A stretch of 64,000 bases of DNA, from contig CAJNDS010002491.1 in the NCBI GenBank assembly GCA_905221605.1, positions 269,854-333,853 of the forward strand, read 5' to 3'. Numbering within the stretch: position 1 is the stretch's first letter; each line of letters starts with the position of its first letter. The DNA is from Symbiodinium natans (Eukaryota > Sar > Dinophyceae > Suessiales > Symbiodiniaceae). Positions 42,601 to 50,030 of the stretch are shown here, in pieces. The notes below the pieces were generated by a model that saw nothing but the letters and a program-made list of their open reading frames with translations, searched no databases and was not told the DNA's origin. Made by a program: the position numbers and the translations under genes.

Positions 42601-45600
42601 CTGAACCCTAAACCCGACACCCTAAACCCTAAACCCTAAACCCTAAATGCCCGAAAGCTATCAGGCCCCGGGCTGCCACTGCGGCGAGGCGAGTCCAACA
42701 TGGAGCGCTTCCTTTTCCCCAAAAAGGTAAGGTTTAGGGCTTGGGTTTAGGGTTTAGGGTTTAGGGTTTAGGTTTAGGGTTTAGGGTTTAGGGTTTAGGG
42801 TTTAGGGTTTAGGGTTTAGGGTTTAGGGTTTAGGGGTTAGGGGTTAGGGGTTAGGGGTTAGGGTTTAGGGGTTTAGGATATTACTTAAGCTTTAGGGTTT
42901 CGGGTTTAGGGTTTAGGGGTCTAGGGTTTCGGGATTGGGGTTTAGGGGTTTAGGGTTTCGGGGTTTCGGGGTTTCGGGGTTTCGGGGTTTAGGGTTTGAG
43001 GGTTTCGGGGTTTCGGGGTTTCGGGGTTCAAGGGTTTAGGGGTTTAGGGGTTTAGGGGTTCGGGGTTTAGGGGTTGGGGTTTGGGAGTTTGGGGTTTGGG
43101 GATGAAGATTCAAGCTCGATCCCTTTAGACTTAAGAAGTGTCTGGTGCTTAGGGTTTGGGGTTTTGCGGTATTGAAACGTATCTTAGGAGCCATTCTGGT
43201 CGCCCGGTAGCCATTGCACAACAAATAACGCACAGACAAGAACCCAAAGGCAACAAAAAGGGCAAACGGACACTACGTTCGTTTACTGCCTGTTACCAAA
43301 GCCCTATAACTACTAAAGAAGCCTCTCAACACAGGAGATAACAATCCCTGTATTGCCCTTACATGGCAGAACATGTCTATTTTGTTTTGTGTTTTTTGTT
43401 GCCGAGGGGATGGGGGGGGGGGGGGGGGGCTTCTAAATCCAATAGGTAGTAACCCGCCAAACCCGGCGAACCCAACCTGGGCTTCGACCGAATCCAGGAC
43501 AGGGCACCCTAAGCCCATAAACTTGAACCCTGAACCCCGAAACCCTAAACCCTAGAACTCTAGAACCCTAATCCCTAGACCCTGAAGCCTGGACCCTGAC
43601 CCCCAAATCCTAAACCCTAATCCCTGAACCTTGAACCAGAAGCCCTAAACCCTCGAAACCCCACTCCCTAAACCCTGAAACCCTAAACCTTGAACTCCCT
43701 AAATTTTCGACTCTGAACCCTGAACCCTGAACCCTGAACCCTGAACCCTAAACCCTAAACCCTAAACCCTATCCCCTAGAACCCTAAACCTAGCAAACAT
43801 CGCTTGCCGGCTGTGGCCGCGGCAAGCGTTCGCTGCCGGCCAAGTCTACCTTCAGTTGGCAGATGCGGAACAAGGCTGCGGGGCTTGGGGTTTAGGGTTT
43901 AGGGCTAGGGTTTAGGGTTTAGGGTTTAGGGCTCAGGGTTTAGGATTCTAGGCTTTAAGGGTTTAGGATTCTAGGGTTCTGGGTACAGGGTTCTCGGATT
44001 CTAGGTATAGCATTTAGAGTTCTAGGGTCTAGGTTGGATTCTGACCCTCATTCGCAGGTCTCCTCCTCCTTGCCAACCTTCACCTCCTCCTTGCAGGGCT
44101 CACAACTTAACTTGCGCCTCCTGCGGTGGTTTAGGGTTGAGGGTTTAGGGTTGAGGGTATAGGGCCTTCGGTTTCGGCTTGTGAAATCGGAAGCTGGCCG
44201 GCTTTCATATAGGCTTAGGGACCATCCACTCGATGAGGCCAGAGAAGGGGGCGGTATTTGGCTTAACGTGCTTTCTTCGCTTCGTCCAAGGCCCCGACTA
44301 CAACTCGAGAGGAACTACAGTAACTACAGTTCGAGAACTCTCAACCCCAAACCCGAAACCCGAAGCCTAAACCCTAAAGCCCTAAATCCCTAAACCCCTA
44401 AGCATGATGCGGCAGCAGCCACTGGTCTAGGCCGTCGGGTAGCAGCCGCCGGGTTGAATGCCACAGCTGCTGTCGGGTTCCACACCCAAGCCGCTTGGGC
44501 GGTCCGCCGCCATGTAGCCCGCTGCAACGACTGCCGCAGTCGAAACTTGCACCCTATGCCTTTAAATCCCACAACAACCTTTTGGTAGGCTATGATTCTC
44601 AGTAACCCGCCTTGGGTATGGCACCCTTTAAAAAAGGACCCCGCCAAAAAGGGACTGTTTGGAGAACTACCCACCTCACGAACATCATTCGCAGCATACA
44701 GATACTGGAGCATATGTGATGTGTGACGATTCGAGGGAGTGTAATCTAGACCCAGAGTAATCTGAAGGGTACTCTTTTCGGTTTAAAGGGGTTTATAAGG
44801 GAACCCAAACCCTAGAAAAAAAGACCTACTCTGGGTGTTAGACATAAACCCTAAACCCTAAACCCTAAACCCTAAACCCTTAAACAAGTACTGGTTTGGG
44901 GCTGACGGGTCTGAAATCAAGCTGAGGCCATGGGCGAGGTGCAGCCGACTGCGGAGAGTAGCACCGGCCTGAGGAGGTTGGGAGGGTTTAGGGTTTAGGG
45001 TTTAGGGTTTGGGGTTTGGGGTTTGGGGTTTGGGGTTTGGGGTTTGGGGTTTGGGGTTTGGGGTTTGGGGTTTGGGGTTTGGGGTTTGGGGTTTGGGGTC
45101 TGGGATGTAGGGTTTAAGGTTAGGGTTGAGGGCTGAGGGTATGGGAGTTCTTCAGATTTGAGGGGCTTAGGTTTTTGGGCTTCCCTAAACCCGAAACCCT
45201 AGACAACATGCCCGAAGGGGCTTTAAAGGTTGTGGGGCTTAGGTCCGCCCTTAACCTTGAGTGGCTCGCTTTGGGAGCTCCGGGTTTCGGGGTCCAGGGT
45301 TTGGGGCTTGGGGATGGGGTTTGTGGGTGTAGGGTTTAAGGTTCAGGATGTAGGGAAATCCCAAAACCCTCTCCCAGTCCCTAAGCCCGAAGCTATAGTC
45401 CCTGAGCCCTAATCCCTAAGCCCTAAACCCTAAACCCAGGGAACTCGACGCCTCGCGGTCGCATTGCACCACCTGGGCGCAGCTGGCACGGCAGGCTCAG
45501 CTTAAGGGATTTAGGGGCGGGGCTTAGGGTTTAGGGTTTAGGGTTTAGGGTTTAGGGTTTAGGGTTTAGGGTTTCGGGTTTCGGGTTTAGGGTTTAGGGT

Positions 45601-46320
45601 TTAGGGTTTAGGGTTTAGGGTTTAGGGTTTAGGGCTTCGGGCTTAGGGTTTAGGGTTTAGGGTTTAGGGTTTAGGGATTGAGTCTAGGTTTGTAGGGTCT
45701 AGAAGTTTAGGGTTTGGGGTTTAGCTTTTAGGTTTTAGGGTCTAGGGATTTAGGGTTTAGGTGCTTAGGGTTTAGAGATTTAGGGGTTTGCGGCTTCCGG
45801 AGGGAGTTCAGGGCCTATTCAGCGGCTAAAGAGTGTTGGGTGATCACGACGAAAGCCAAAAAAGCTGAAGCCGAGACTCTTCCCCTAGCTTCTGCAACCC
45901 TAAACCCTAAACTCTCAACCCTAAGCCCTCGACCCTAAACCCTAAACCCTAAACCCTAAACCCTAAACCCTAAACCCTAAACCCTAAACTCTAAACCCTA
46001 AACCCGTCAGGGAACCCATTGTTGCTTAAAGGGTCTTGACAGGGAGCCGACTCTTTAAAAAATCAGGGAAAGGGTTTAGGGTTGAGGGTTGAGGGTTTAG
46101 GGTTTAGGGTCTAGGGTTTAGGGTCTAGGGTCTAGGGTCTAGGGTTTAGGGTCCATGTTTTCAACAACCCTAGAAGCTGGGATGTTCCCCCTTGTGCTAA
46201 CAGTCCTGAGTAGGGATGAAAATAAGGGGTACCAAAATCTCTATAAAGGACTGTAAGCACAACCTGGGACTCCCGACATTGAGCGTGAAGACCAGGTGCG
46301 ACCGGCTGCTGTGGTGGTTC
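30653..46320 (-). CDS. Kinesin-1-like heavy chain (motor C-terminal half, neck, stalk)
   Basis: Microtubule motor ATPase. Exons, 5' to 3': 46320-46278, 45472-45452, 44968-44936, 43849-43828, (unresolved), 40109-40033, 39044-39014, 38171-38119, 37848-37818, 35475-35425, 35041-35012, 34379-34323, 33855-33784, 32801-32772, 31160-about 31101, 30699-30653. Motor hallmarks appear in the correct order: switch I SSRSHLVF, switch II VDLAGSE, INKSL, VPYRDSMLTRLL and GGSSKT. The segment DREETRSSLDFGRRAK followed by VRNKAQINLE resembles the kinesin-1 end of motor and neck. Most joins keep phase. The stalk exons are short and coiled-coil-like. The P-loop exon and N-terminus, expected above 46.3 kb, were not found; the segment between VDLAGSE and INKSL is unresolved. 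Donors include GT, GC and GA. Confidence 0.82.
31101..31160 (-). CDS. Coiled-coil stalk exon
   Basis: Twenty codons reading AARHQCLQLEEQLWLAFEKK after CGCCAG|G. The donor is uncertain because the bases after the last AAG are GG; a GA donor two bases earlier in that codon would also work. Confidence 0.55.
31200..32010. other. Intronic stretch, no exon seen
   Basis: Unique, partly repetitive sequence with a degenerate inverted repeat near 31210-31290 and poly-C at 31847-31870. No coding signal with splice borders was found. Confidence 0.4.
31945..32673. repeat. GCGGAGGGC 9-bp minisatellite with matching flanks
   Basis: About 330 bp (32015-32345) of tandem GCGGAGGGC with minor slips, open in most frames (Ala-Arg-Arg, Glu-Gly-Ala, Gly-Arg-Gly repeats). 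GCAGAATAGACG occurs at about 31946 (again with one change near 31970) and at about 32664, bracketing the array and 300 bp of unique sequence. The long open frames are repeat artefacts. Confidence 0.8.
32772..32801 (-). CDS. Coiled-coil stalk exon
   Basis: Ten codons reading AATASSQQEQ between GGCAG|GCC and CAG|GCTT (GC donor). Confidence 0.5.
33135..33372. repeat. TTTAGGG telomere-like array
   Basis: One of the longest arrays, about 30 units, starting with a GGGTTTAGGGTTGTTTT tandem pair. Confidence 0.95.
33540..33770. repeat. CCCCTAAA (8-bp) array grading into CCCCAAAA/CCCTAAA
   Basis: A homogeneous octamer for about 12 copies, then mixed variants, adjoining the exon at 33784-33855. Confidence 0.92.
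33784..33855 (-). CDS. Coiled-coil stalk exon
   Basis: Twenty-four codons starting MQLERDAIIASRESLVVEVA between GCGCAG|ATG and GAG|GCCG. Strong heptad character. Confidence 0.65.
34323..34379 (-). CDS. Neck/stalk exon
   Basis: Nineteen codons reading VDSEPSAVMKALMARELQQ between TTAG|GTG and CAG|GCC (GC donor). Phase 0 at both ends, matching the exon at 35012-35041. Confidence 0.62.
35012..35041 (-). CDS. Kinesin neck exon
   Basis: Ten codons reading VRNKAQINLE. In kinesin-1 the residues after the conserved RAK motif are similar in kind (basic, Asn, then hydrophobic-Glu), which supports the order after the exon at 35425-35475. GC donor. Confidence 0.7.
35425..35475 (-). CDS. Kinesin motor, last helix before neck
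   Basis: Seventeen codons reading DREETRSSLDFGRRAKQ, which fits the family pattern E-T-x-S-[ST]-L-x-F-x-x-R-A-K. Acceptor TTGCAG|GAT and GC donor CAG|GCTT. Confidence 0.8.
35483..35572. repeat. CCCTAAA telomere-like array
   Basis: About 12 perfect units beginning 8 bp from the kinesin exon at 35425-35475, on its upstream side. This is an exception to the usual polarity, since in the transcript it is a TTTAGGG tract next to an acceptor. Confidence 0.94.
35693..35870. repeat. TTTTAGGG (8-bp) variant array
   Basis: A homogeneous octamer for about 18 copies, a second instance of the variant seen at 6883-7000. A smaller block lies at about 35990-36050. Confidence 0.93.
36192..36515 (-). CDS. Terminal exon of an unrecognised gene, nested between kinesin exons
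   Basis: Open for 107 codons from acceptor CTGTAG|GCG to TAA at 36194-36192. It includes FETVALYHHDSMLQADLLGN, WSMKIEGDSVLSGASSTIG and ADAWREVLDYLVLKAWMKI. Base composition and codon use (ATC, GGT, GCT, AAG) look like a well-expressed gene and differ from the GC-rich kinesin exons. It lies in the intron between kinesin exons 37818 and 35475, so it is an insertion (retrocopy or element-borne gene) or an unrelated nested gene. No domain recognised. Confidence 0.5.
   Translation of the reverse strand, partial: AGNYLLNHPLRSRVAFARVRGLNDRTCQCDFETVALYHHDSMLQADLLGNAGWSMKIEGDSVLSGASSTIGINGDPVYRPLADAWREVLDYLVLKAWMKITEFTLST
36775..36852. repeat. CCCTAAA telomere-like array
   Basis: About nine units. 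Confidence 0.92.
36935..37012. repeat. Telomere-like block bracketed by perfect 20-bp direct repeats
   Basis: TTAGGCGTTCAGGGGCTTTA occurs at 36935-36954 and identically at 36993-37012. The 38 bp between are TTTAGGG/CTTAGGG/CTCAGGG units. Confidence 0.8.
37255..37466. mobile_element. Palindromic element, family I, with poly-G at the loop
   Basis: Arms contain GATCATGGGTCCCCCTACTAC (left, near 37271) and the inverse of a near-identical sequence (right, ending near 37455). A poly-G run at about 37398-37411 and GGTACTAGTAGTAGGGG lie near the right arm. About 210 bp, no open frame, in a kinesin intron. Confidence 0.7.
37818..37848 (-). CDS. Kinesin motor exon
   Basis: One base plus ten codons reading YFTSSIPTLQ, between GAGAAAG|T and the consensus donor CAG|GTAAGG. 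It completes the split Thr codon left by the exon at 38119 and leads in phase 0 into DREET at 35475. The position matches the variable loop before the last motor helix. Confidence 0.68.
38119..38171 (-). CDS. Kinesin motor exon DSMLTRLL
   Basis: Reads DSMLTRLLAESFGGSSK plus two bases. The family signature is R-D-S-K-L-T-R-L-L-x-x-S-L-G-G-N-[SC]-[KR]-T; here Lys is replaced by Met, and Phe stands for Leu. Acceptor GTAAAG|GAC, donor AAGAC|GTCCC. Confidence 0.88.
38180..38238. repeat. TTTAGGG telomere-like array
   Basis: Starts 9 bp upstream (transcript sense) of the kinesin exon at 38119-38171, changing to TTTGGGG at the right. Confidence 0.9.
38468..38595. repeat. TTTAGGG telomere-like array
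   Basis: About 18 perfect units in a kinesin intron. Confidence 0.95.
39014..39044 (-). CDS. Kinesin motor micro-exon with VPYR
   Basis: One base plus ten codons reading APGLQYVPYR, then GA donor CGG|GACCC. Together with the following exon it gives the conserved VPYR-DS-LTRLL motif. The acceptor GAAAG|T lies 4 bp from a family J palindrome. Acceptors CCAG|GT or CCAG|TAT would make the exon even shorter. Confidence 0.72.
39049..39158. mobile_element. Palindromic MITE, family J, perfect 22-bp arms
   Basis: Arms at 39049-39070 and 39137-39158 are exact inverse complements (core AAAGGGTCCTAAGTACC). Total 110 bp, no open frame. It ends 4 bp upstream of the proposed kinesin acceptor, so it would form the 3' end of an intron. 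Confidence 0.85.
39744..39832. mobile_element. Dispersed element, family K, copy 1
   Basis: GGGGGGTAGGTACC at the left, then GGGAACCT, GCCTTAGGGAG and AACCTTGGGTT. The inverse complement of this order is found at 47158-47238. Confidence 0.65.
39846..40030. repeat. CCCTAAA telomere-like array
   Basis: About 26 units, next to the donor of the kinesin INKSL exon. Confidence 0.95.
40033..40109 (-). CDS. Kinesin motor exon INKSL
   Basis: Twenty-five codons plus two bases, including AGEINKSLSQLALVIQRL and TAPAGHQ. INKSL followed by a hydrophobic helix is diagnostic of the motor domain. Acceptor AAGAG|GCC and GC donor CA|GCTG. Confidence 0.9.
41100..42650. other. Mostly degenerate CCCTAAA-like sequence; longest low-identity block
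   Basis: From about 41780 to 42645 there is almost continuous CCCTAAA-like DNA with many variants (CCCTACA, CCTGAAC, CTCTAAA), much more decayed than other arrays. A possible minus-strand exon at about 41245-41285 (acceptor CTTGAAG) could bridge the kinesin gap but is unproved. Confidence 0.6.
42730..43105. repeat. TTTAGGG array grading into TTAGGGG and TTTCGGGG variants
   Basis: Heptamers, then (GGGGTTA)n near 42836-42862, then (GGGGTTTC)n near 42955-43025. Successive homogeneous variant blocks. Confidence 0.92.
43828..43849 (-). CDS. Kinesin motor exon VDLAGSE
   Basis: Seven codons reading VDLAGSE plus one base, followed by GC (or read on through ArgLeu). This is the switch II motif. Acceptor CTGAAG|GTA, in phase 0 with RSRLHL at 44936. 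Confidence 0.85.
44750..44842. mobile_element. Element family F copy, nearly complete
   Basis: Left end GACCCAGAGTAATCT, right end GACCTACTCTGGGTGTT; the ends are inverse to each other over about 12 bp. Internal GGGTACTC and AAGGGAACCC words match other copies. Non-coding. Confidence 0.7.
44936..44968 (-). CDS. Kinesin motor exon
   Basis: Eleven codons reading AGATLRSRLHL between CTCAG|GCC and GC donor CTC|GCCC. It directly precedes VDLAGSE, giving the family pattern S-x-L-x-L-V-D-L-A-G-S-E. Confidence 0.75.
44984..45105. repeat. TTTGGGG variant array
   Basis: About 15 homogeneous TTTGGGG units after three TTTAGGG units, starting within 20 bp of a kinesin acceptor. Confidence 0.93.
45452..45472 (-). 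CDS. Kinesin motor micro-exon, 21 nt
   Basis: Seven codons reading VVQCDRE between CCCAG|GTG and GC donor GAG|GCG. It bridges SSRSHLVFTLN and AGATLRSRLHL in phase 0, where other kinesins have a variable strand. Confidence 0.6.
45524..45680. repeat. TTTAGGG array with TTTCGGG units
   Basis: About 20 units, upstream of the micro-exon at 45452-45472. Confidence 0.93.
46178..46260. mobile_element. MITE family D, copy 2, partly decayed
   Basis: Left arm TGGGATGTTCCCCCTTGTG and CTAACAGTCCT are intact. The right arm keeps AAAGGACTGTAAG. It ends 18 bp from the donor of the kinesin exon at 46278-46320. Confidence 0.72.
46278..46320 (-). CDS. Kinesin motor exon SSRSH (switch I)
   Basis: One base plus fourteen codons reading NHHSSRSHLVFTLN; N-x-x-S-S-R-S-H is the kinesin switch I signature. 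Acceptor TTAAG|G, canonical GT donor AAT|GTC. Confidence 0.9.
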
Positions 46321-47029
46321 CTTAAGAGAGCTAAGGGGATTAGGGTTTAGGGTTTGGGGGTTGGGGTTTGGGGTTAGGGTTTGGGGTTTAGGATTTGTAG
46401 GGTTTAGGGTTTGGGGTTTAAGGTTGAGGGTTCGGGGGTTGAGAGTCTAGGGCATGCTGGTCGGAGGGCCTTTGAATGAGACAAGACGTACTCGTAGCTA
46501 CGTTCAGGTCAGGCTTCATTGGGGTAGCACGCCCAACGATCATAGATGCAATGACATCGCTGTGATGCACCACTCTCGCACGCGCAAACACAGAGAGAGG
46601 GAGAGAGAGAGACAACCCTAACCCGTTCTAAACCCTACGCCCTCGGCTGATATCCAAACATGCCAAACAAAACAACTTCTCGAAAGGCCTAAACCCTCAA
46701 CCCTAAAAACCCTACCCCTGAGCACCTACAGTCTGCAGAGTCCAGTGCGTTTTACTCACCCCATGGTTACATTGGATACTCCCCTCACACCCTTTACAGG
46801 TTTCCAGGTTTCATAGATCATGGCTTATGATGGGTATAGCACCTAAACCCCAAGCCCTAAACCCGGTGCTGTTTAGGCGGTGGTGAACTTGTGGGGGGAG
46901 TATCCAAGTTAAACACCGAATTGGAGCACTTGCCTTCGGCAAGTGGCAACCTGAGGGAAACTGCAGTTGCGCATCCTCCGTGCCCAGAGGTTCCCAAGGT
47001 TGAGAGCTTAGGGCTTCGGGCCGTAGGGC

Positions 47030-47108
47030 TAGGGTTTAGGGTTTAAAGGTTTAGGGTTTAAAGGTTTAGGGTTTAAAGGTTTAGGGTTTAAAGGTTTAGG
47101 GTTCTAGG
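47030..47108. repeat. 16-bp tandem repeat derived from TTTAGGG
   Basis: GGGTTTAAAGGTTTA-type higher-order unit, about four copies. Confidence 0.85.
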
Positions 47109-47157
47109 GTTTAGGGGTTTTAAGGCTTATTAAGTTAACTTATTAAGGGCGGTTCAA

Positions 47158-47238
47158 GGGGGGCATGTAACCCAAGGTTCCCTGATACTCCCTTAGGCTC
47201 ACTAAGCTTCCCTAAGGTTCCCTAGGTACCTACCCCCC
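47158..47238. mobile_element. Dispersed element, family K, copy 2 (inverted)
   Basis: Inverse-complement copy of 39744-39832: AACCCAAGGTTCCC at the left, CCTTAGG in the middle, AGGTACCTACCCCCC at the right. Confidence 0.65.
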
Positions 47239-47261
47239 ATGAACCCCCCTCCCTTAAGGAC

Positions 47262-47327
47262 CCTAAACCCTAAACCCTAATCCCTAAACCCTAAACCCTA
47301 AACCCTAAACCCTAAACCCTAAACCTA
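47262..47327. repeat. CCCTAAA telomere-like array
   Basis: About nine units. Confidence 0.92.
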
Positions 47328-47576
47328 CAAGGCTTAGGGAAGGTTAGGGTTGGGTCTTGGGCATTGGGGTTTTGGGTTTGCAGCTTAGGGTTCCAAACTT
47401 CCAGACCTGCCATCATCCGAAAGAGTGTGAATGCAGGGTTTAGGGTCTAGGGTTTAGGGTGTAGGAGTTAGGGTTTCGGGTTTGCGGTGTAGGGGTACTG
47501 GTTCTTAGTCGACAACAAACGCATGTCAATTTGGTTTAGGTCTTCGGGTTCAGAGTCCGTACTTAGACTCATAATT

Positions 47577-47679
47577 TGGGATGTTCCCGCTTGTACTAGC
47601 AGTCCTTAATGCGGATTACAATAGGGGTACTATCATATCCCGATTAAGGACTGTTGCTACTATAAGGGTGAACATCCCA
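47577..47679. mobile_element. Palindromic MITE, family D, copy 3
   Basis: Best-preserved copy, 103 bp. Left TGGGATGTTCCCGCTTGTAC and AGTCCTTAAT; right ATTAAGGACTGTTGCTAC and GTGAACATCCCA. Confidence 0.85.
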
Positions 47680-47822
47680 ACTGATAATCTTCTCTTTGCC
47701 AAAGTCTTCTGGTATAGCCAAGCCGACACTGGCACTAAGGGTAAGAGTCGTTGAGGTTCAATGTGGGCTTCGGGTTTCGGAAGCTGTTGAAAAATTCCGG
47801 TTTCGTCTTAAGTACCTTGATG

Positions 47823-47936
47823 TGGGATGTTCCCCCCTTATACTAACAGTCCTTAATGGGGATTATAATGGGGGGGGGGGGGGGGGGGGGCTATAATCCC
47901 TACTAGGGGCTCTTAGTATTGGGGGTAAAATGTTCA
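47823..47936. mobile_element. Palindromic MITE, family D, copy 4, poly-G at the loop
   Basis: The left arm is intact (TGGGATGTTCCCCCCTTATA, AGTCCTTAAT) and the right arm decayed. A poly-G run of about 20 bp (47870-47890) replaces the GGGGTAC centre of the other copies. Confidence 0.8.
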
Positions 47937-48285
47937 AGTGTACCAAAGGGTCTCCGAATCCGTTAGATTCAGGCGGAGGTAGTGGGCCAAAGTGCGAAGG
48001 GTTTAGGGGCTTGGGAGTTTCTGGCATCTTCGGCTGTTTTTTTTCTCTGCCATTTCGGTGTACAGAAGTAGAAGTAAGTCAATGGTTGGATTATGAGCAT
48101 ATCAAGCAGAAGCTATAGCACTTGTTAGATGAGGAAACATAAAGCAGCAATGATGCACACATCCAATGAAGACAACGTAAACACCAGCCATAGTTTAATC
48201 ATTCGTCATGAAAACTAATGCGTGCCTCCTCAGAAAACCAAGAAGAAGATTCTTGTACTACTTGCTGGCACAAAATTCGTACTTC

Positions 48286-48494
48286 CTGACCCAAGAGTGA
48301 CTTGAGAATGAAAAGGGTACCCGTTTCGGTTGAAAGGGGATTTCAAGGGAACCCACACCCTAAAACAAGGGAATAAGGGCCTACTCTGGGTCTTCGCCCT
48401 AAACCCTAAACCCTAAACCCTAAACCCTAAACCCTAAACCCTGAACCCTAAACCCTAAACCCTAAAACAATGGAATAAGGGCCTACTCTGGGTC
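48286..48494. mobile_element. Element family F copy split by a CCCTAAA array with 35-bp direct repeats
   Basis: The left end near 48289 reads GACCCAAGAGTGACTT. The right end is present twice, at 48358-48392 and 48460-48494 (34 of 35 identical), with a CCCTAAA array between. Confidence 0.82.
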
Positions 48495-48599
48495 CTACAC
48501 CAGGAACCCCAGGGGTTCGAATTTGGTGGCCCCACTACGAAGCCGAACCCCCAGAGTTCATCGGGGGGAAGGCAGGAGGTTTGGGGTTTATGGTTTAGG

Positions 48600-48770
48600 C
48601 TTGGTTTAGGGTTTAGGGTTTAGGTTTTAGGTTTTAGGGTTTAGGGTTTAGGGTTTAGGGTTTAGGGTTCAGGGTTTAGGGTCAGGGTCTAGGGATTAGG
48701 GTCCAGGGTCTAGGGTTTAGGGTTTAGGGTTTAGGGTTTAGGGTTTAGGTTTTAGGGTTTAGGGTTTAGG
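48600..48770. repeat. TTTAGGG array, degenerate
   Basis: Heptamers with TTTTAGG, TCTAGGG and TCCAGGG variants. A poly-G run follows at about 48827-48850. Confidence 0.9.
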
Positions 48771-49904
48771 CTTGAAGTTTGGGGCTTGGGGTTGGGGAGG
48801 GAGTTCAGGGCTCAGGGCCATTGGGAGGGGGGGGGGGGGGGGGGGGGGGGTGGTATTTAGGGTTTTGGGCTTAGGGTTTTTGAGGGGGATTTGGGAATCT
48901 CCCTGCTCATTACTCGCATCAGTCATGAGCATCAGCTCAGATGTGCGAGTATCTGCCTGACGCATGCATCAAGCACACGTGCCGCGGCAGTGTGGAATAC
49001 TGCAGAGGCCCGCCAGCTCAATGAGGGTTCGGTTTGTTGGGGGGTGTTGGGGGGGTTTGGGGGTTTAGGGCTTAGGCTTGAAGTCTTGGGGTTTAGGGTT
49101 TAGGTTTTACGGTTGACTTCTGCCGGTGCTGGCGGAATCTCCCTGCGGAAGACGTATTGCAAAAACAAGCCGTGTGTGTGCGGGCGAAAGGGGGGGTGGT
49201 CGTCCGCATTGGCTCGGTTCGCCCGCCATGGTAGGACTAAACACTCAAGCACCTATAAGCCATGAACCCTAAACCCATGTTATACCTCATAACCTGAACA
49301 AACCCCCATCAACTAGAGGGTTTAAGGCCTTCAGGCTTAAACACATACATGTATAGACTCAGGTCGCCCTGGGCATGTTCTTTGCTTGTCTTTTTGGGTT
49401 TGGGGTTTAGGGTGGCGGGGATACCCTACTTCCATCAAAACTCGGAAGCCTTTTAAACCCCTGGGGTTTAGGGTTGAGGGCTGAGGGTTTAGGATCGAGG
49501 GCGCGCTTTCGAGGTTGCATTGAGGCTGCGGGGATTTGGGGAGCAGGGCTGAGGGGCTTGGATGTTTTAGGGGCTTAGTGTTTAGTGGTGTTTAGCGTTT
49601 AGGGTTTAGGGTTTTGGGTTTAGGGTTTTTTTGTTGTTGTTCAAGGGGTTTTTGGTTGTTCTAGATGGCGGGTGCGAGACCGGACAGACCGGACCAACTG
49701 CCCTCAGAACAAGCAGCCGGTTTAGGGTTTAGGGTTTAGGGTTTCGGGTTTAGGACTTAGGCATTCTAGCACTAGACTCAACGCTCTTGCGTGGAGCCGC
49801 GGTCGGCTCGGTGCTGGCTGCCAGAATTCTCACTCAGGCGGCTCGTAGCAATCCTGTTGCTTCGGGACGGGGGCGTCCATAGCGCCAAGGGTTGACAAAG
49901 GTGG

Positions 49905-50030
49905 ACCCTAAACCCTAAACCCTAAACCCTAAACCCTAAACCCTAAACCCTAAACCCTAAACCCTAAACCCTAAACCCTAAACCCTAAACCCTAAACCCT
50001 AAACCCTAAACCCTAAACCCTAAACCCTAA
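49905..50030. repeat. CCCTAAA telomere-like array
   Basis: About 17 perfect units. Confidence 0.95.
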
